A stretch of 64,000 nt of DNA from Akkermansiaceae bacterium (GCA_024233135.1 JACKPZ010000007.1:62001-126000), one strand, 5' to 3'; shown: positions 44,709 to 53,963, counted from the first letter of the stretch. Notes: a model not told the origin generated them from the sequence alone. Translations and numbers: made by a program.

Positions 44709-45971
44709 ATGAAGGCTTCCACTCTCACCTCGCTCGCCGCGCTCGCTGTTTTCGGAATCGGAGGATTCTTCGCCGGCCGGATCTCGGCACCCGCGCCAGA
44801 AGGGGCTGCCGCAGCGACGGATGGCTCCGCGGAAACCCGCGGCGTGTCCCGCAGCTCCGGCCGTCCGGGAGGTTCCGCCGCATCGCCGGAGCGGGCTCGC
44901 CGCGATCGCGATGGCGCCACGGGACTCCAGTCCCCGGCGGAGCGAAACGTCCGCCTCGAGGAGATCGTCCGCGGTGAGGACCCGCTCCAGCGCAACCGGG
45001 CGCTCCTGCAGCTCATCGACCAGCTCAATCCGGACGAGTTCGAGGGTGCGGTCGCCTATTTCCGCTCGCTCGGCATCACCGAGCGGCGCTTCGGCGAATA
45101 CGCCCTGCTGCTCTCCGCCTGGGCGAAGGTGGATCCGCTCGCCGCTCTCAGCTACACCACCGAGAACACCCGCGGCGGATTCGCCACCAACACGATCCTT
45201 TCCACGTGGGCCACCGACGATGCCGAAGGCGCCATCCGCTGGGCCGAGGCGAACCACGAGGGCGACGACGCGAATCCGTACATGGCCGGCATCATCCGCG
45301 GCCTCGCCGGGTCCGATCCCAACCGCGCCACCCAGCTCCTCACCGCGATGCCCCGCAGCGGCGAACGCGGCGAAGCGCTCGATGCGATGCTGCCCCATCT
45401 GCTCACGCAAGGGCCGGACTCCGCCCGCGCGTGGATCTCCGGGCTGGATGATGAATCGTTGAGAAACGGTGCCATCCTCCGGTCCGCCGAGCCGCTCGCA
45501 GCCGCCGATCCCAAGGGCACCATGCAATGGCTCCTTGAAAACCCCGGCGAGGCATCGCGCCGCCGGATGGACGACGTTTTCAGCGTTTGGGCCTACAACG
45601 ACCGGGACGCCGCCATGGCCGCGATGTCCTCGATGGCTCCGGGCGACGACCGCAGCAACGCGCTCCGAGGTGTGGTTTCCTCGCTCGCTCCATCCGATCC
45701 CCAGCAGGCGCTCGATCTCATGAACCGCTACTCCGGCGACGTGAACGACCGCGTGGTGCAGAATTTCATCTGGCATTCCTTCGGCAACGATCCGTCCACC
45801 GCCGTCGCCCAGATTTCCCGCATCTCCAACGAGCGCGAACGCGAGCAGATGTACCGCCGCACGCTCGACCGCTGGCTGGAGCGCGACGAGGATGCCGCCG
45901 CCACCTGGATCGAGTCGAACCCGGACGTGCCCGCCCAGGTGATCGAGCATCTCAACCGCCGCCGCCGCTGA
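44709..45971 (+). CDS. Exported helical-solenoid repeat protein, function unknown
   Basis: 420 residues starting MKASTLTSLAALAVFGIGGF, an N-terminal signal or anchor helix. A low-complexity Ala/Gly/Arg linker follows, then from about residue 100 a solenoid of ~30-residue helical pairs with a repeating W-A-x-x-D-P/D-x-x-A pattern (for example SAWAKVDPLAALSY, STWATDDAEGAIRWA, WAYNDRDAAMAAM). The same pattern is seen in the decayed gene at 4707-6590. This resembles a lineage-specific family in Verrucomicrobiota. I infer a periplasmic scaffold; no catalytic motif is seen. Confidence 0.78.
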   Translation: MKASTLTSLAALAVFGIGGFFAGRISAPAPEGAAAATDGSAETRGVSRSSGRPGGSAASPERARRDRDGATGLQSPAERNVRLEEIVRGEDPLQRNRALLQLIDQLNPDEFEGAVAYFRSLGITERRFGEYALLLSAWAKVDPLAALSYTTENTRGGFATNTILSTWATDDAEGAIRWAEANHEGDDANPYMAGIIRGLAGSDPNRATQLLTAMPRSGERGEALDAMLPHLLTQGPDSARAWISGLDDESLRNGAILRSAEPLAAADPKGTMQWLLENPGEASRRRMDDVFSVWAYNDRDAAMAAMSSMAPGDDRSNALRGVVSSLAPSDPQQALDLMNRYSGDVNDRVVQNFIWHSFGNDPSTAVAQISRISNEREREQMYRRTLDRWLERDEDAAATWIESNPDVPAQVIEHLNRRRR

Positions 45972-46041
45972 TTCGCGGAATTCCCGACGAATCGGTCTTG
46001 GCTCCGCGGGCGGGGCGTCGCAGTCTCGCGCCCCCGCGCGC

Positions 46042-46878
46042 ATGACGACCGTTCTGGAGACCATCGACGGAGGGACCCGCTACCTCGAAAAACGCGGGAT
46101 CGAGGACGCCCGGCGCAACATGCAGATGCTGGTGGCCCACCAGCTCGGTTGCACGCGGATGGACCTCTACCTCCAGTTCGACCGCCCGATCGAAGAAGCG
46201 GATCTCGTGCCCTTGCGCGAGACCTTGAAACACCGGGGCGAAGGTGTGCCGCTCCAGCATTTGCTCGGCAGTGTCTGGTTTCACAACCGCGAGTTCAGAT
46301 CCGACGCCCGCGCCCTCATCCCGCGCCCGGAAACCGAGGAACTCGCCGAGTGGTTGCTGCGTCAGGATTTCCCCGCGGACGGCCGCGTGCTCGACATGGG
46401 TTGTGGCTCCGGCGTGCTCGGGCTCACGCTCGCCGCCGAGCGTCCTGGCTGGTCGGTCACCCTCGCCGATGTCTCGCCCGACGCACTCGCTCTCGCGCGG
46501 GAAAACGCGGAGGCACTCGGAGTTTCCAACGTCGAGTGGGCGGAAGGCGACCTTTTCACAACTCTCGACGGCGGTTTCGACGGCATCGTCGCCAACCTTC
46601 CGTACGTTCCCGAGTCCGAGCGCCCCACCCTCAGCCGCGAGGTGTTGCATGACCCTTCGCTCGCCCTTTTCGGCGGGCCGGACGGGCTCGATGTGATCCG
46701 GCGATTCGTCCCCGACGCCTTCGCCCGCATGCGCCCCGGCGCTTGGCTTGCGCTGGAAATCGGGCACGATCAGGCTTCCCAGGTGGCCGCCCTTCTCGAA
46801 AGCTCCGGCTTCGCGGATGTGAACGTCGTCACCGATCTTTCGGGCGTCGATCGTTTCCCCACCGCGCGGCGGCCCTGA
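46042..46878 (+). CDS. prmC: Peptide chain release factor N5-glutamine methyltransferase
   Basis: 278 residues. The helical N-terminal domain (EDARRNMQMLVAHQLGCTRM, then GVPLQHLLGSVWFHN) is typical of PrmC, followed by RALIPRPETEELAEWLL. The SAM site is VLDMGCGSGVLGLTLA. The catalytic N-P-P-Y motif reads N-L-P-Y here (IVANLPYVPESE). It methylates the GGQ Gln of release factors RF1/RF2 in the cytoplasm. It is 36 bp upstream of murA on the same strand, probably co-transcribed. Confidence 0.93.
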   Translation: MTTVLETIDGGTRYLEKRGIEDARRNMQMLVAHQLGCTRMDLYLQFDRPIEEADLVPLRETLKHRGEGVPLQHLLGSVWFHNREFRSDARALIPRPETEELAEWLLRQDFPADGRVLDMGCGSGVLGLTLAAERPGWSVTLADVSPDALALARENAEALGVSNVEWAEGDLFTTLDGGFDGIVANLPYVPESERPTLSREVLHDPSLALFGGPDGLDVIRRFVPDAFARMRPGAWLALEIGHDQASQVAALLESSGFADVNVVTDLSGVDRFPTARRP

Positions 46879-46914
46879 CGTCATCCCCCATTTCCACGTT
46901 CCTCCCTAGTTCCC

Positions 46915-48186
46915 ATGGATCAACTCATCGTGCACGGCGGCGCCACCCTGCGGGGGGCGATCAACATTTCCGGCTCCAAAAACGCCTCGCTGCCCATCCT
47001 CGCCGGCACCTTGCTCACCGCCGAGCCCTGCATCATCCGCCGCGTGCCCGATGTCTCGGACACCAACTACATGGTCCAGATCCTCAGCGCCATGGGAGCC
47101 GATGTGGAACGCTCGTCCGGCACCGTGCGCATCACCTGCGACGGCATTTCGGATACCGCTCCCTATGAACTCGTCCGCCGCATGCGCGCCTCGATCTGCG
47201 TCATGGGGCCGCTGCTCGCCCGCCTCGGCCGCGCTGTGGTCTCTCTGCCCGGCGGCTGTGTCATCGGCGACCGCCCGGTGGACCTCCACCTGCGCGGTCT
47301 CGAAGCGCTCGGTGCCAAGGTCGAGTTCGAGGGCGGAAACATCATCCTCACCGCGGAACACGGGCTGCGCGGCGCGGAGATCGACCTCCGCGGCACCCAC
47401 GGACCCACCGTGCTTGGCACCGACAACGTGATGATGGCCGCCACGCTCGCCGAGGGCACCACCGTCATCGAGTCCGCTGCTGCGGAACCGGAGGTCGTCG
47501 ATCTCGCCGATTTCCTCAACGCCATGGGCGCGAAAATCAGCGGCGCCGGCACCAGCCGCATCACCATCGAGGGAGTGAAGGAACTTCACGGCGTCGAGCA
47601 CACCGTCATCCCGGACCGCATCGAGGCCGGCACCTTCATGGCCGCCGCCGCGCTGGCCGGCGACGGCGTCACCCTGCGCCGCGTGAACCGCGAGCATCTC
47701 AAGGCCATCACCGCCGCCATCGTCGAGTCCGGCCATGCCGTGGATTTCAACGAGTCCGGCGACTCCTGCACCATCCACCGCGGCGGAAACCTGAAGGGAG
47801 TCGATCTCGTTACCGCCCCGTATCCTGGCTACCCGACGGACATGCAGGCCCAGATGACCGCCCTGCTCGCCACCACGCCGGGCATCAGCGTCATCAAGGA
47901 CACGATTTTCCCCCAGCGTTTCATGCACTGCGCCGAGCTCAAGCGGATGGGTGCCGACATCAAGGTCGACAACGGCACCGCCGTCGTCCGCGGCGTCGAA
48001 CAATTGTCCGCCGCCCCCGTCATGGCCTCCGACCTGCGCGCCTCCGCCGCCCTCGTCCTCGCCGCCCTCACCGCCAAAGGTTCCACCGCCATCAGCCGCC
48101 TCTACCACATCGACCGCGGCTACGAGCACATCGACGAGAAACTCCTCATGCTCGGCGCCAACGTCGAGCGGGTGAAAGGTGGGTGA
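46915..48186 (+). CDS. murA: UDP-N-acetylglucosamine 1-carboxyvinyltransferase MurA
   Basis: 423 residues. Catalyses the first committed step of peptidoglycan synthesis, adding enolpyruvate from PEP to UDP-GlcNAc. Landmarks: ISGSKNASLPILAGTLLTAE near the N-terminus (Lys and Asn of the active site), the flexible loop LPGGCVIGDRPVDLHLRGLE with the catalytic Cys, and the later FPQRFMHCAEL and DLRASAALVLAAL. Length and motif order are standard. The Cys (rather than Asp) predicts fosfomycin sensitivity of the enzyme (family knowledge). Confidence 0.97.
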   Translation: MDQLIVHGGATLRGAINISGSKNASLPILAGTLLTAEPCIIRRVPDVSDTNYMVQILSAMGADVERSSGTVRITCDGISDTAPYELVRRMRASICVMGPLLARLGRAVVSLPGGCVIGDRPVDLHLRGLEALGAKVEFEGGNIILTAEHGLRGAEIDLRGTHGPTVLGTDNVMMAATLAEGTTVIESAAAEPEVVDLADFLNAMGAKISGAGTSRITIEGVKELHGVEHTVIPDRIEAGTFMAAAALAGDGVTLRRVNREHLKAITAAIVESGHAVDFNESGDSCTIHRGGNLKGVDLVTAPYPGYPTDMQAQMTALLATTPGISVIKDTIFPQRFMHCAELKRMGADIKVDNGTAVVRGVEQLSAAPVMASDLRASAALVLAALTAKGSTAISRLYHIDRGYEHIDEKLLMLGANVERVKGG

Positions 48187-48705
48187 GCCGGACGTGCCGA
48201 GCGCCTTCAGAAACCAGGTCCCTGCGTCGCCGGGGCAACCCGTTTGAACCAGCGCTATCGGCGCTATCAGCGCTTCCAAGCTCTCCCGTCTGTTGCGAAT
48301 TGATGTCCTCTGGTGATAAAATCCCATATTTGAAATATGCGATATCAATGAGCTGGGCGACTGAACCTGAAGCGGGCGGAATGATAGGGGATGGGAAAGG
48401 GAGGCGGGTCGGAAAGGGAGGCGGGTCGGAAAGGGAGGCGGGTCGGAAAGGGTGGCGGGTCGGGAAGGGTGGCGGGTTGGAAAGGGTGGCGGGTTGGAAA
48501 GGGTGGGAAAGAGCGTGGAATCGGGGGGCTGTCGTTGGTTAGTGGGCGGAGGGATGGCTGGAGGCAGGCTCTTGCGGGAGGGCGGACCATCTTGCGGGGG
48601 TGGCTCTTTCGGATCGCCGGGAGGAGAAGGTGACGCGCAGTCCGGAGGGGAGCGTGGATGGGGCGCGTCCGGGAAGTGCGTGGGATACGAGTTTGGGGGG
48701 AAACG
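48187..48705. other. Long intergenic region between murA and the RRM gene
   Basis: 519 bp with no gene I trust. It contains an AT-richer patch at 48290-48350 (GATAAAATCCCATATTTGAA), the G-rich minisatellite at 48394-48506, and a G-rich stretch to 48700. The frames crossing it are made of Gly/Arg/Lys repeats from the minisatellite and do not look like real protein. Confidence 0.55.
48394..48506 (+). repeat. G-rich 17-bp minisatellite
   Basis: Six consecutive 17-base units (consensus GGAAAGGGWGGCGGGTY) run 48394-48410, 48411-48427, 48428-48444, 48445-48461, 48462-48478 and 48479-48495, with a partial seventh. The first three units are identical and the last three share an A-to-T change, showing stepwise expansion. 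The G-triplets could form quadruplexes on the plus strand. Confidence 0.92.
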
Positions 48706-48739
48706 AAAAAACCCCGCCGCGGCGGGGCCGGGCGGGGTT
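48706..48739 (-). terminator. Rho-independent terminator of the RRM gene
   Basis: On the minus strand, AACCCCGCC (48739-48731) pairs with GGCGGGGTT (48718-48710), followed by a run of T's (complement of the A-run 48706-48711). It lies 30 bases after the RRM gene stop. Confidence 0.85.
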
Positions 48740-48768
48740 GGTGGTTTGGAAACGGGTTTCCGGTGGGA

Positions 48769-49749
48769 TCAGGCGTCCTGATCTTTCTTCGGTTCTTCGT
48801 CGAAGCCGTATTTGGCGACGAGGTCGTCGGCGGTTTCAGGTTTGGCTTCGGCCGCGGGTGCTTCGGTGGCCGGAGCGGTTTCCGCGGTCTGCTCGACGAC
48901 GGTTTCGATCTTCGGCTCGGCCTCGGCGGCCGGGGTTTCGGCAGGCTCGGGTTTTTCCGGAAGCGGAGCGAGTTCGACGGGTTTTTGCGGGGTTTCGTCG
49001 CGCCCGTCCTGATCTTCGCGGTCGTCCTGGCCCTTGGATTTGGCGCCGGAGACGATCATCTTGCGGCCCATGAACGGCTGGTCGTGGAGCACCTCGACGG
49101 CGCGGACGGCCTCGTCCTTGTGGAGCATTTCGACGAACCCGTAACCCTTGGAGCGGTGGGTGCTGCGGTTGTAGACGATCTCGACGTTGCGCACGCCTCC
49201 GATGCCCTTGAAGAGCTCCTGCAGGTCCTGCTCGGAAACGTCATAGGACAGGTTGCCGACGTAGACGCGCGAGGACTCGACGCTGGAGCCGTCACCGCCA
49301 CGGGGTTTGGGCGCTCCTCCGGAACGGCTGCGCTTGGACGATCTGGAGTCCGGTTTCTCGGACTCGGTGCGGCCGTCGGTGCGGGCGTTGCGGGTGTTGC
49401 TCTTGGCGGGGCGGGGTTCGGAGCCGGAGCTCTTCGCGGCCGGAGCCGGCGCCTGCTTGGGCGCACGGGCCGGCGCGGCGGGGGGCGTGTAGAGGCCCAG
49501 CTTGCTGAGCAGTTTCTGCCACCAGCTCATGGGCGGGGCCGGCGGGGCGTTGCGCGGCGGCCGGGGACCCTTGGGGCGGTACTCCTCGGAGCGCGCCTGT
49601 CTGGACGATTGGCTGCTTCCGCGGGAGGGTTGTTGTTGGTTGTTGTTGCTGCTGTTGCCGCCGCGCGAGCGGCTGCGGTTCTTGCCACCGCGCGAGCGGC
49701 GGCGCCTGCTGGATCCCGATGAGCGGGAAGTCTGTGTCGTGTCGGACAT
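48769..49749 (-). CDS. RRM-type RNA-binding protein with low-complexity arms
   Basis: 326 residues from MSDTTQTSRSSGSSRRRRSR at 49749; a longer frame upstream is not convincing. The first ~160 residues are disordered, rich in Arg, Ser, Gly, Asn and Gln. A single RRM spans ~161-240, with RNP2 (RVYVGNL) and RNP1 (KGYGFVEM) intact. The C-terminal ~85 residues are acidic and Pro/Ala/Glu-rich, ending DEEPKKDQDA. Bacterial RRM proteins bind RNA and are often cold-induced. Long disordered tails on both sides suggest condensate-like behaviour (inference). It has its own terminator and a 440-bp upstream region shared with a divergent gene. Confidence 0.92.
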   Translation of the reverse strand: MSDTTQTSRSSGSSRRRRSRGGKNRSRSRGGNSSNNNQQQPSRGSSQSSRQARSEEYRPKGPRPPRNAPPAPPMSWWQKLLSKLGLYTPPAAPARAPKQAPAPAAKSSGSEPRPAKSNTRNARTDGRTESEKPDSRSSKRSRSGGAPKPRGGDGSSVESSRVYVGNLSYDVSEQDLQELFKGIGGVRNVEIVYNRSTHRSKGYGFVEMLHKDEAVRAVEVLHDQPFMGRKMIVSGAKSKGQDDREDQDGRDETPQKPVELAPLPEKPEPAETPAAEAEPKIETVVEQTAETAPATEAPAAEAKPETADDLVAKYGFDEEPKKDQDA

Positions 49750-50191
49750 GGCGTTTGTCTGGGTTCCAGGCGGTCCGGCGCGGAGGTTTCGGAGAAACCT
49801 GCGATTGCTGTGACGTGACGTGCGTGCGGACCGGATGCCCCACGGTTCCGGCTTTCTGTTGCCGGTGGGAAGCCCCGCAACCACTTGCGGGAAGGAACTT
49901 CACCTCATGGGGGGCAGACCGGCTCGCGCCGCCGCCCGGGAGTCAGGGAGGTCCGCATTCCCAAGCCGCCGACCGGGTTTCCACGGCATTCGGAACCGTA
50001 TGGATTGGACGAACAAGCGACCGGCTGCGGGCTTCGGAGGGTGGGATCTCCTGCTCGCCGCGGACCCTACGGGCTTTCGTCGCTGTTGCAAGGAAGGAAC
50101 ACGGACCTACGTCATTTTGACACGCCGGCGGATCGTCGCTTCGGGGTGGTGGCTTGACGCGGGCGGTCCGGAGTTTCATTTTGCACGTGTG
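49750..50191. other. Divergent intergenic region, possible 5' leader RNA
   Basis: 442 bp between the divergent RRM and NlpC/P60-like genes. Frames exist across it but lack coding character. It contains short hairpin-forming words, such as CCCGCAACCACTTGCGGG near 49873-49890. A structured leader for the RRM gene is possible but cannot be shown from sequence alone. Confidence 0.35.
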
Positions 50192-50731
50192 ATGAAAGGT
50201 TGGCGGCGCATGGTCTTGTGGATGGCTGCATCGGTTTCCGCTGCTTGCGCGGGCGATGGCGAGCCGAAGCGGACCGGCGACCTAGTGGGCCGGGATCTCG
50301 ATCTGCCGGGGTATGGGAGCTACGGACACGTCGGGCTGTGGACGGGAAACCGGGTGTTGGAATGCCTTGGCGAGGTTCCACCGATCCAGAAACGTTCGCT
50401 CGCGTCGTTCCAGGAGGTGACGGTTTTCTGGGGTTCGAAGTATCTGCCGATGCGGCGGAATTTCCGGAAGGTGATCCACGCGGGCTGGGCGCAACGGAAT
50501 TTCCGGCCGAAGTTCACGCTTTCGCCGACGTACCGGGTGGGAAAATTCGTGCGCAAGAAGGTCTGGAACAAGGAAACGGGCCGGTGGGAGCGCAGAACGG
50601 TGATGACGCGGGCGAGATTCCGCTGCGACACGCTGGTGAGTTACGCCTACAAGGCCGGCATCGGATACAAGGTGAGGAAATCCGGAACCTTTCCCGGCAC
50701 GATGTTTGAAGCCTTCGGCAAACCGCGATGA
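50192..50731 (+). CDS. Permuted NlpC/P60-like (papain-fold) exported protein
   Basis: 179 residues. MKGWRRMVLWMAASVSAACA is a signal peptide. The permuted YiiX/YebB-type order is seen: GDLVGRDLDLPGYGSYGHVG with His46 first, and the Cys-containing helix RFRCDTLVSYAYKAG with Cys145 later. Such enzymes are peptidases, amidases or acyl hydrolases acting in the envelope. A polar residue to complete the triad was not identified. The last four bases overlap the start of the next gene (ATGA), so the two are co-translated. Confidence 0.75.
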   Translation: MKGWRRMVLWMAASVSAACAGDGEPKRTGDLVGRDLDLPGYGSYGHVGLWTGNRVLECLGEVPPIQKRSLASFQEVTVFWGSKYLPMRRNFRKVIHAGWAQRNFRPKFTLSPTYRVGKFVRKKVWNKETGRWERRTVMTRARFRCDTLVSYAYKAGIGYKVRKSGTFPGTMFEAFGKPR

Positions 50732-51855
50732 AGTTCCGGCTGCCGGTGTTGATCCTAATTTCGTTGATGGTCGGGTGGATGGCCTCTCACAGGCTCCGCA
50801 GGGAGCCGCCTCCGGTCGCTGGATCGACGGAAGGGAATGTCGCGACGGCGGATGAGGAATGGTTGCGGAGTCTCGCGGCGGCGGAGCCGGGACCGGCGGA
50901 ACTCGAACCATTGCTCCGTGGCGTCCACGACGCGATGCCGGTGCGAACGACGCGGATTTCCACGCTGCTGGCGGCGATCCCCACGGTGGAAACTCCGGTC
51001 CGCGGAATATTGTGTGACCTGCTCGCCGACGAGCATCCGGCGGAGGTGGCGGCGGAAATCCGGACCCTGTTGCGTGCCGAAACCGATCCCGATACGGCGG
51101 GTCGACTGCTGGACGCGCTGTGTGCGGCGACAATGCCTGAGGTGGACGATGTGCCGGACGAGGACCTGCTGGCCCGGGCTTTCGAGGAGGCGCAGGCGGC
51201 AATCGACGAGGAAATGGCGCGTTGCGATTCCGATGCGGCGCGGCGGATGGAGGCCGCTGGGGCGGTGATCGAGGTGTTTCCGTTGGAGGAGGCGAAGCAG
51301 CGGCTCGACAAGGCTGCGGAGACCGCGGCGGACCCGGAAGAGCGAAACTTCATCCGGGGACTCGAGTGGGAGTTGCTCGTCGGCTCGGCAGCAGCTGATG
51401 AAGCGGAGGGCCTGCTCGCGCATCTGGCGGATCATCCCGAGCTGCTCGCTTCAGAAGAGCGCAAGGCGGCGACCTTGGAGCAGATCGAGGTGTCCGACCT
51501 GTCGGCCGCGCCGCCGGATGAAATCCGCCCGTTGCTGATGAAGCTCCGGCCCGTGCCAGCGGCGGATGCGGCGTTCTCACGGTGGTTTGAGTTGTTCGCC
51601 GACCGCGGGCAGGTTGGCGGTGGCGAACTCGACGGTTTGCTGAAAACGGCGGACCCGCTTGATGTCGCGTCGTTGTTGCACTTCGGCGGGGCCGGTTGGC
51701 CGGAGGAACTGCGGTCGCGCTCAGGCCGGGATTTCGAGCGCGAGCTGCGACTCGCCGGAGCGGCGACGGATGATGACGAGGCACGTGGTTTCCTGATCGA
51801 TGCGGCCGATGCGCTCGTAAAGCCGCCGGAATCGCAGGATACGCGGAGCTTTTAG
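50728..51855 (+). CDS. Membrane-anchored acidic helical protein, function unknown
   Basis: 375 residues with an N-terminal anchor (MKFRLPVLILISLMVGWMAS) followed by a Glu/Asp/Ala-rich, almost wholly helical body (for example LAADEHPAEVAAEIRTLL-type pairs), probably a HEAT/TPR-like solenoid. No catalytic motif is seen. It overlaps the preceding NlpC/P60-like gene by 4 bp, so is likely its partner in the envelope. I do not recognise the family. Confidence 0.75.
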   Translation: MKFRLPVLILISLMVGWMASHRLRREPPPVAGSTEGNVATADEEWLRSLAAAEPGPAELEPLLRGVHDAMPVRTTRISTLLAAIPTVETPVRGILCDLLADEHPAEVAAEIRTLLRAETDPDTAGRLLDALCAATMPEVDDVPDEDLLARAFEEAQAAIDEEMARCDSDAARRMEAAGAVIEVFPLEEAKQRLDKAAETAADPEERNFIRGLEWELLVGSAAADEAEGLLAHLADHPELLASEERKAATLEQIEVSDLSAAPPDEIRPLLMKLRPVPAADAAFSRWFELFADRGQVGGGELDGLLKTADPLDVASLLHFGGAGWPEELRSRSGRDFERELRLAGAATDDDEARGFLIDAADALVKPPESQDTRSF

Positions 51856-51925
51856 GGGGTTTTGGTGAGCAAAGCGGTATTTCCGAGTGGGAAGTCGTGT
51901 CACCACGGGTGTACTGTTAGGGGCT

Positions 51926-52522
51926 ATGAAAACGAATGAGCATCGCACCCCACACCCACTGAACCTCCCGATTCCATCACGCCCGCCGTGTGTTTTCGCC
52001 CGGATGATGGCGTTCGTTGTGGCCGCGCTGGTGGCGCTTGCCGCCGCTCCCATCGCGACCGCCGGTTCTCCGAATGGCAGCTACAAGTTTGTGAATGCCT
52101 CCGGTAGCGTCACCCTCGGCGGCGACACCACCGAGCTGACTTCGGACATGATCGAGGAACTCGGCATCATCAGCAAAACCGCACTCCAAGTGAAAAACAA
52201 CAAGGTGAAGCTGGACCGCAACGCCGCCAAAAAGCTGATCACCAAACTCGGCAAGGAACTCGGCGTGCCGATCGAGACCAGCGTGAAGGGTCCGAAGACC
52301 GTGACCCTCAAGAAATCCGGAAGCTCATGGAAAGGCAGGACCAGCAAGCCGGTCGTCGTGAAGTTCTCGACCTCTTACGAAGGTGAGAAGATCGAAGGCA
52401 CCTTGCGCAGCCACTTCAAGGTCAAGGTCCGCGGCAAGAAGATGACTCTGGAAACGCCGATCACCGGCAGCGTGCTCGGCTACAAGATCGAGGCGGAGGC
52501 CGTTTCGAAATTCAAACGCTGA
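51926..52522 (+). CDS. Small exported basic protein, function unknown
   Basis: 198 residues. The ATG at 51926 has an AGGGG Shine-Dalgarno-like element about 5 bases upstream, favouring it over the GTG at 51887. An unusually long n-region (~30 residues) precedes the hydrophobic segment MMAFVVAALVALAAAPIATA. The mature part is Lys-rich, with a repeated short beta pattern (NGSYKFVNASGSVTLGGDTT; KGPKTVTLKKSGSSWKGR). It is followed by a terminator. I do not recognise the family. Confidence 0.7.
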   Translation: MKTNEHRTPHPLNLPIPSRPPCVFARMMAFVVAALVALAAAPIATAGSPNGSYKFVNASGSVTLGGDTTELTSDMIEELGIISKTALQVKNNKVKLDRNAAKKLITKLGKELGVPIETSVKGPKTVTLKKSGSSWKGRTSKPVVVKFSTSYEGEKIEGTLRSHFKVKVRGKKMTLETPITGSVLGYKIEAEAVSKFKR

Positions 52523-52545
52523 CACCGCCGCTCCGATGTAACGCG

Positions 52546-52573
52546 AAGGCCGGGGGGCGCGCCCCCCGGCCTT
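52546..52573 (+). terminator. Strong palindromic terminator, possibly bidirectional
   Basis: Bases 52546-52557 pair with 52562-52573 (12 bp, loop CGCG). The 3' arm ends in TTTT for the plus strand and there is AA on the other side. It sits between convergent genes: the small exported protein (stop 52522) and argH (stop 52605). Confidence 0.88.
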
Positions 52574-52604
52574 TTCGTTTCGCCATCCGCAGGCCGAGGT
52601 TTGT

Positions 52605-53963
52605 TTACCGAACGAGCGCCGCTTTCCAGCGGGCGATCTCGGACGTGACATTCTCCACCGACGGTGCGCCGGGGTTCGTGCGCGAGGCGAGCGCGCGGTC
52701 GAGTGAGAAGACGTCCTTCGCATCCGGTCCGTAGGCGTCGTCGATGGCTGCTAGATCGAGCTGGTCGAGCGCTGTCCTGGTGCGGATGGCCTCGGCGACG
52801 GCCTTGCCGACGAGTTCGTGCGCATGGCGGAACGGGACACCCTTTTTCACGAGGTAGTCGGCGAGGTCGGTGGCCAGCAACATCGGATCGGCAGCGGTGG
52901 CGCGGCAGGTTTCCTCGCGCAATTCCATGGCGCCGATCATCTCGGTGTTGACGGCGAGGATGAGGTGCAGCGTGTCGATGGAATCGAAAAGCGGTGGTTT
53001 GTCTTCCTGCAAATCGCGGTTGTAGGTGAGCGGCAGGCCTTTGACGGCGACGAGGAGGTTCATCAGGTTGCCAACGAGCCGACCGGTTTTGCCGCGGGTG
53101 AGTTCGCAAACGTCCGGGTTTTTCTTCTGCGGCATCAGCGACGAGCCGGTGGTGTGCGCGTCAGACAGCGATGCGAAGCCGAACTCGGCGCTGCACCACA
53201 GGATCAGGTCCTCGCTGAGGCGCGAAAGGTGCACGCCGCAGAGCGAAATCACGAACAACAGCTCGGCGATGGAATCGCGGTCGGCGATGGCGTCCATCGA
53301 GTTGGTCGTGACACCGTCGAAACCGAGTTCCGCGGCGATGGCGCGGCGGTCGAGGTTGATCGTCGAGCCGGCGAGCGCGCCGGAGCCGAGCGGCGAGATG
53401 TTGAGGCGCTTGCGACAGTCCACGAGACGGGATTTGTCGCGCTCGAGCATCTCGACGTAGGCAAGCAGGTGGTGGCCGGCGGTGACCGGCTGGCCACGCT
53501 GCAGATGGGTGTAGCCGGGGATCACCGTGGCGGCGTATTTCTCCGCGCGGTCGAGCAGGGCGAGCTGCAGGCCGGCCATCGCACAAGCCAGTTCGTCGAT
53601 CTGCGTGCGGCAATAAAGCCGGGTGTCGGTAGCGACCTGGTCGTTGCGCGAGCGGGCGGTGTGAAGCTTCGCGCCGGCCGCGCCGATCCGGCGGGTCAGC
53701 TCGGCCTCGATGTTCATGTGGATGTCCTCGAGCGAGGTGCGGAACTCGAAGTTTCCCGCCTCGATGTCGGCCTTGATTTCCCGCAGACCCTTCTCGATCT
53801 GCGAAAATTCGTCATCCGTGAGCAGCCCCGCGACTTTCTGCGCGCGGGCGTGGGCGATCGACCCCGCGATGTCGTGCGGGAACAATCGCCAGTCGTACGA
53901 GATCGACTCGCCGAACTGCTGGACGAGCGAGGAGGTGTCTTTTTCGAAGCGGCCTTTCCACAT
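52605..53963 (-). CDS. argH: Argininosuccinate lyase
   Basis: 452 residues starting MWKGRFEKDTSSLVQQFGES. Cleaves argininosuccinate to arginine and fumarate. The family signature GSSLMPQKKNPDVCELTRGK (catalytic Ser loop), the HTARSRNDQVATD block and YTHLQRGQPVTAGHHLLAY are all present. Length and order are standard for the fumarase/aspartase superfamily. The longer upstream frame contains unrelated Arg-rich sequence, so 53963 is the start. It stands alone on the minus strand between convergent terminator and divergent small lipoprotein gene. Confidence 0.97.
   Translation of the reverse strand: MWKGRFEKDTSSLVQQFGESISYDWRLFPHDIAGSIAHARAQKVAGLLTDDEFSQIEKGLREIKADIEAGNFEFRTSLEDIHMNIEAELTRRIGAAGAKLHTARSRNDQVATDTRLYCRTQIDELACAMAGLQLALLDRAEKYAATVIPGYTHLQRGQPVTAGHHLLAYVEMLERDKSRLVDCRKRLNISPLGSGALAGSTINLDRRAIAAELGFDGVTTNSMDAIADRDSIAELLFVISLCGVHLSRLSEDLILWCSAEFGFASLSDAHTTGSSLMPQKKNPDVCELTRGKTGRLVGNLMNLLVAVKGLPLTYNRDLQEDKPPLFDSIDTLHLILAVNTEMIGAMELREETCRATAADPMLLATDLADYLVKKGVPFRHAHELVGKAVAEAIRTRTALDQLDLAAIDDAYGPDAKDVFSLDRALASRTNPGAPSVENVTSEIARWKAALVR

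Noticed and set aside
48394..48506. Possible CRISPR array
   Set aside because: Units are head-to-tail without spacers and no cas genes are nearby.
48183..48542. A frame crossing the minisatellite
   Set aside because: Its Gly/Arg/Lys repeats come directly from the 17-bp units; no start context or homology-like text.
50..51920. Recurring heptamer YTGTTAG (for example 2246, 7647, 11208, 14753, 17043), often placing a rare TTA leucine codon
   Set aside because: About eight hits in 64 kb is close to what base composition alone would give, so it is not enriched.
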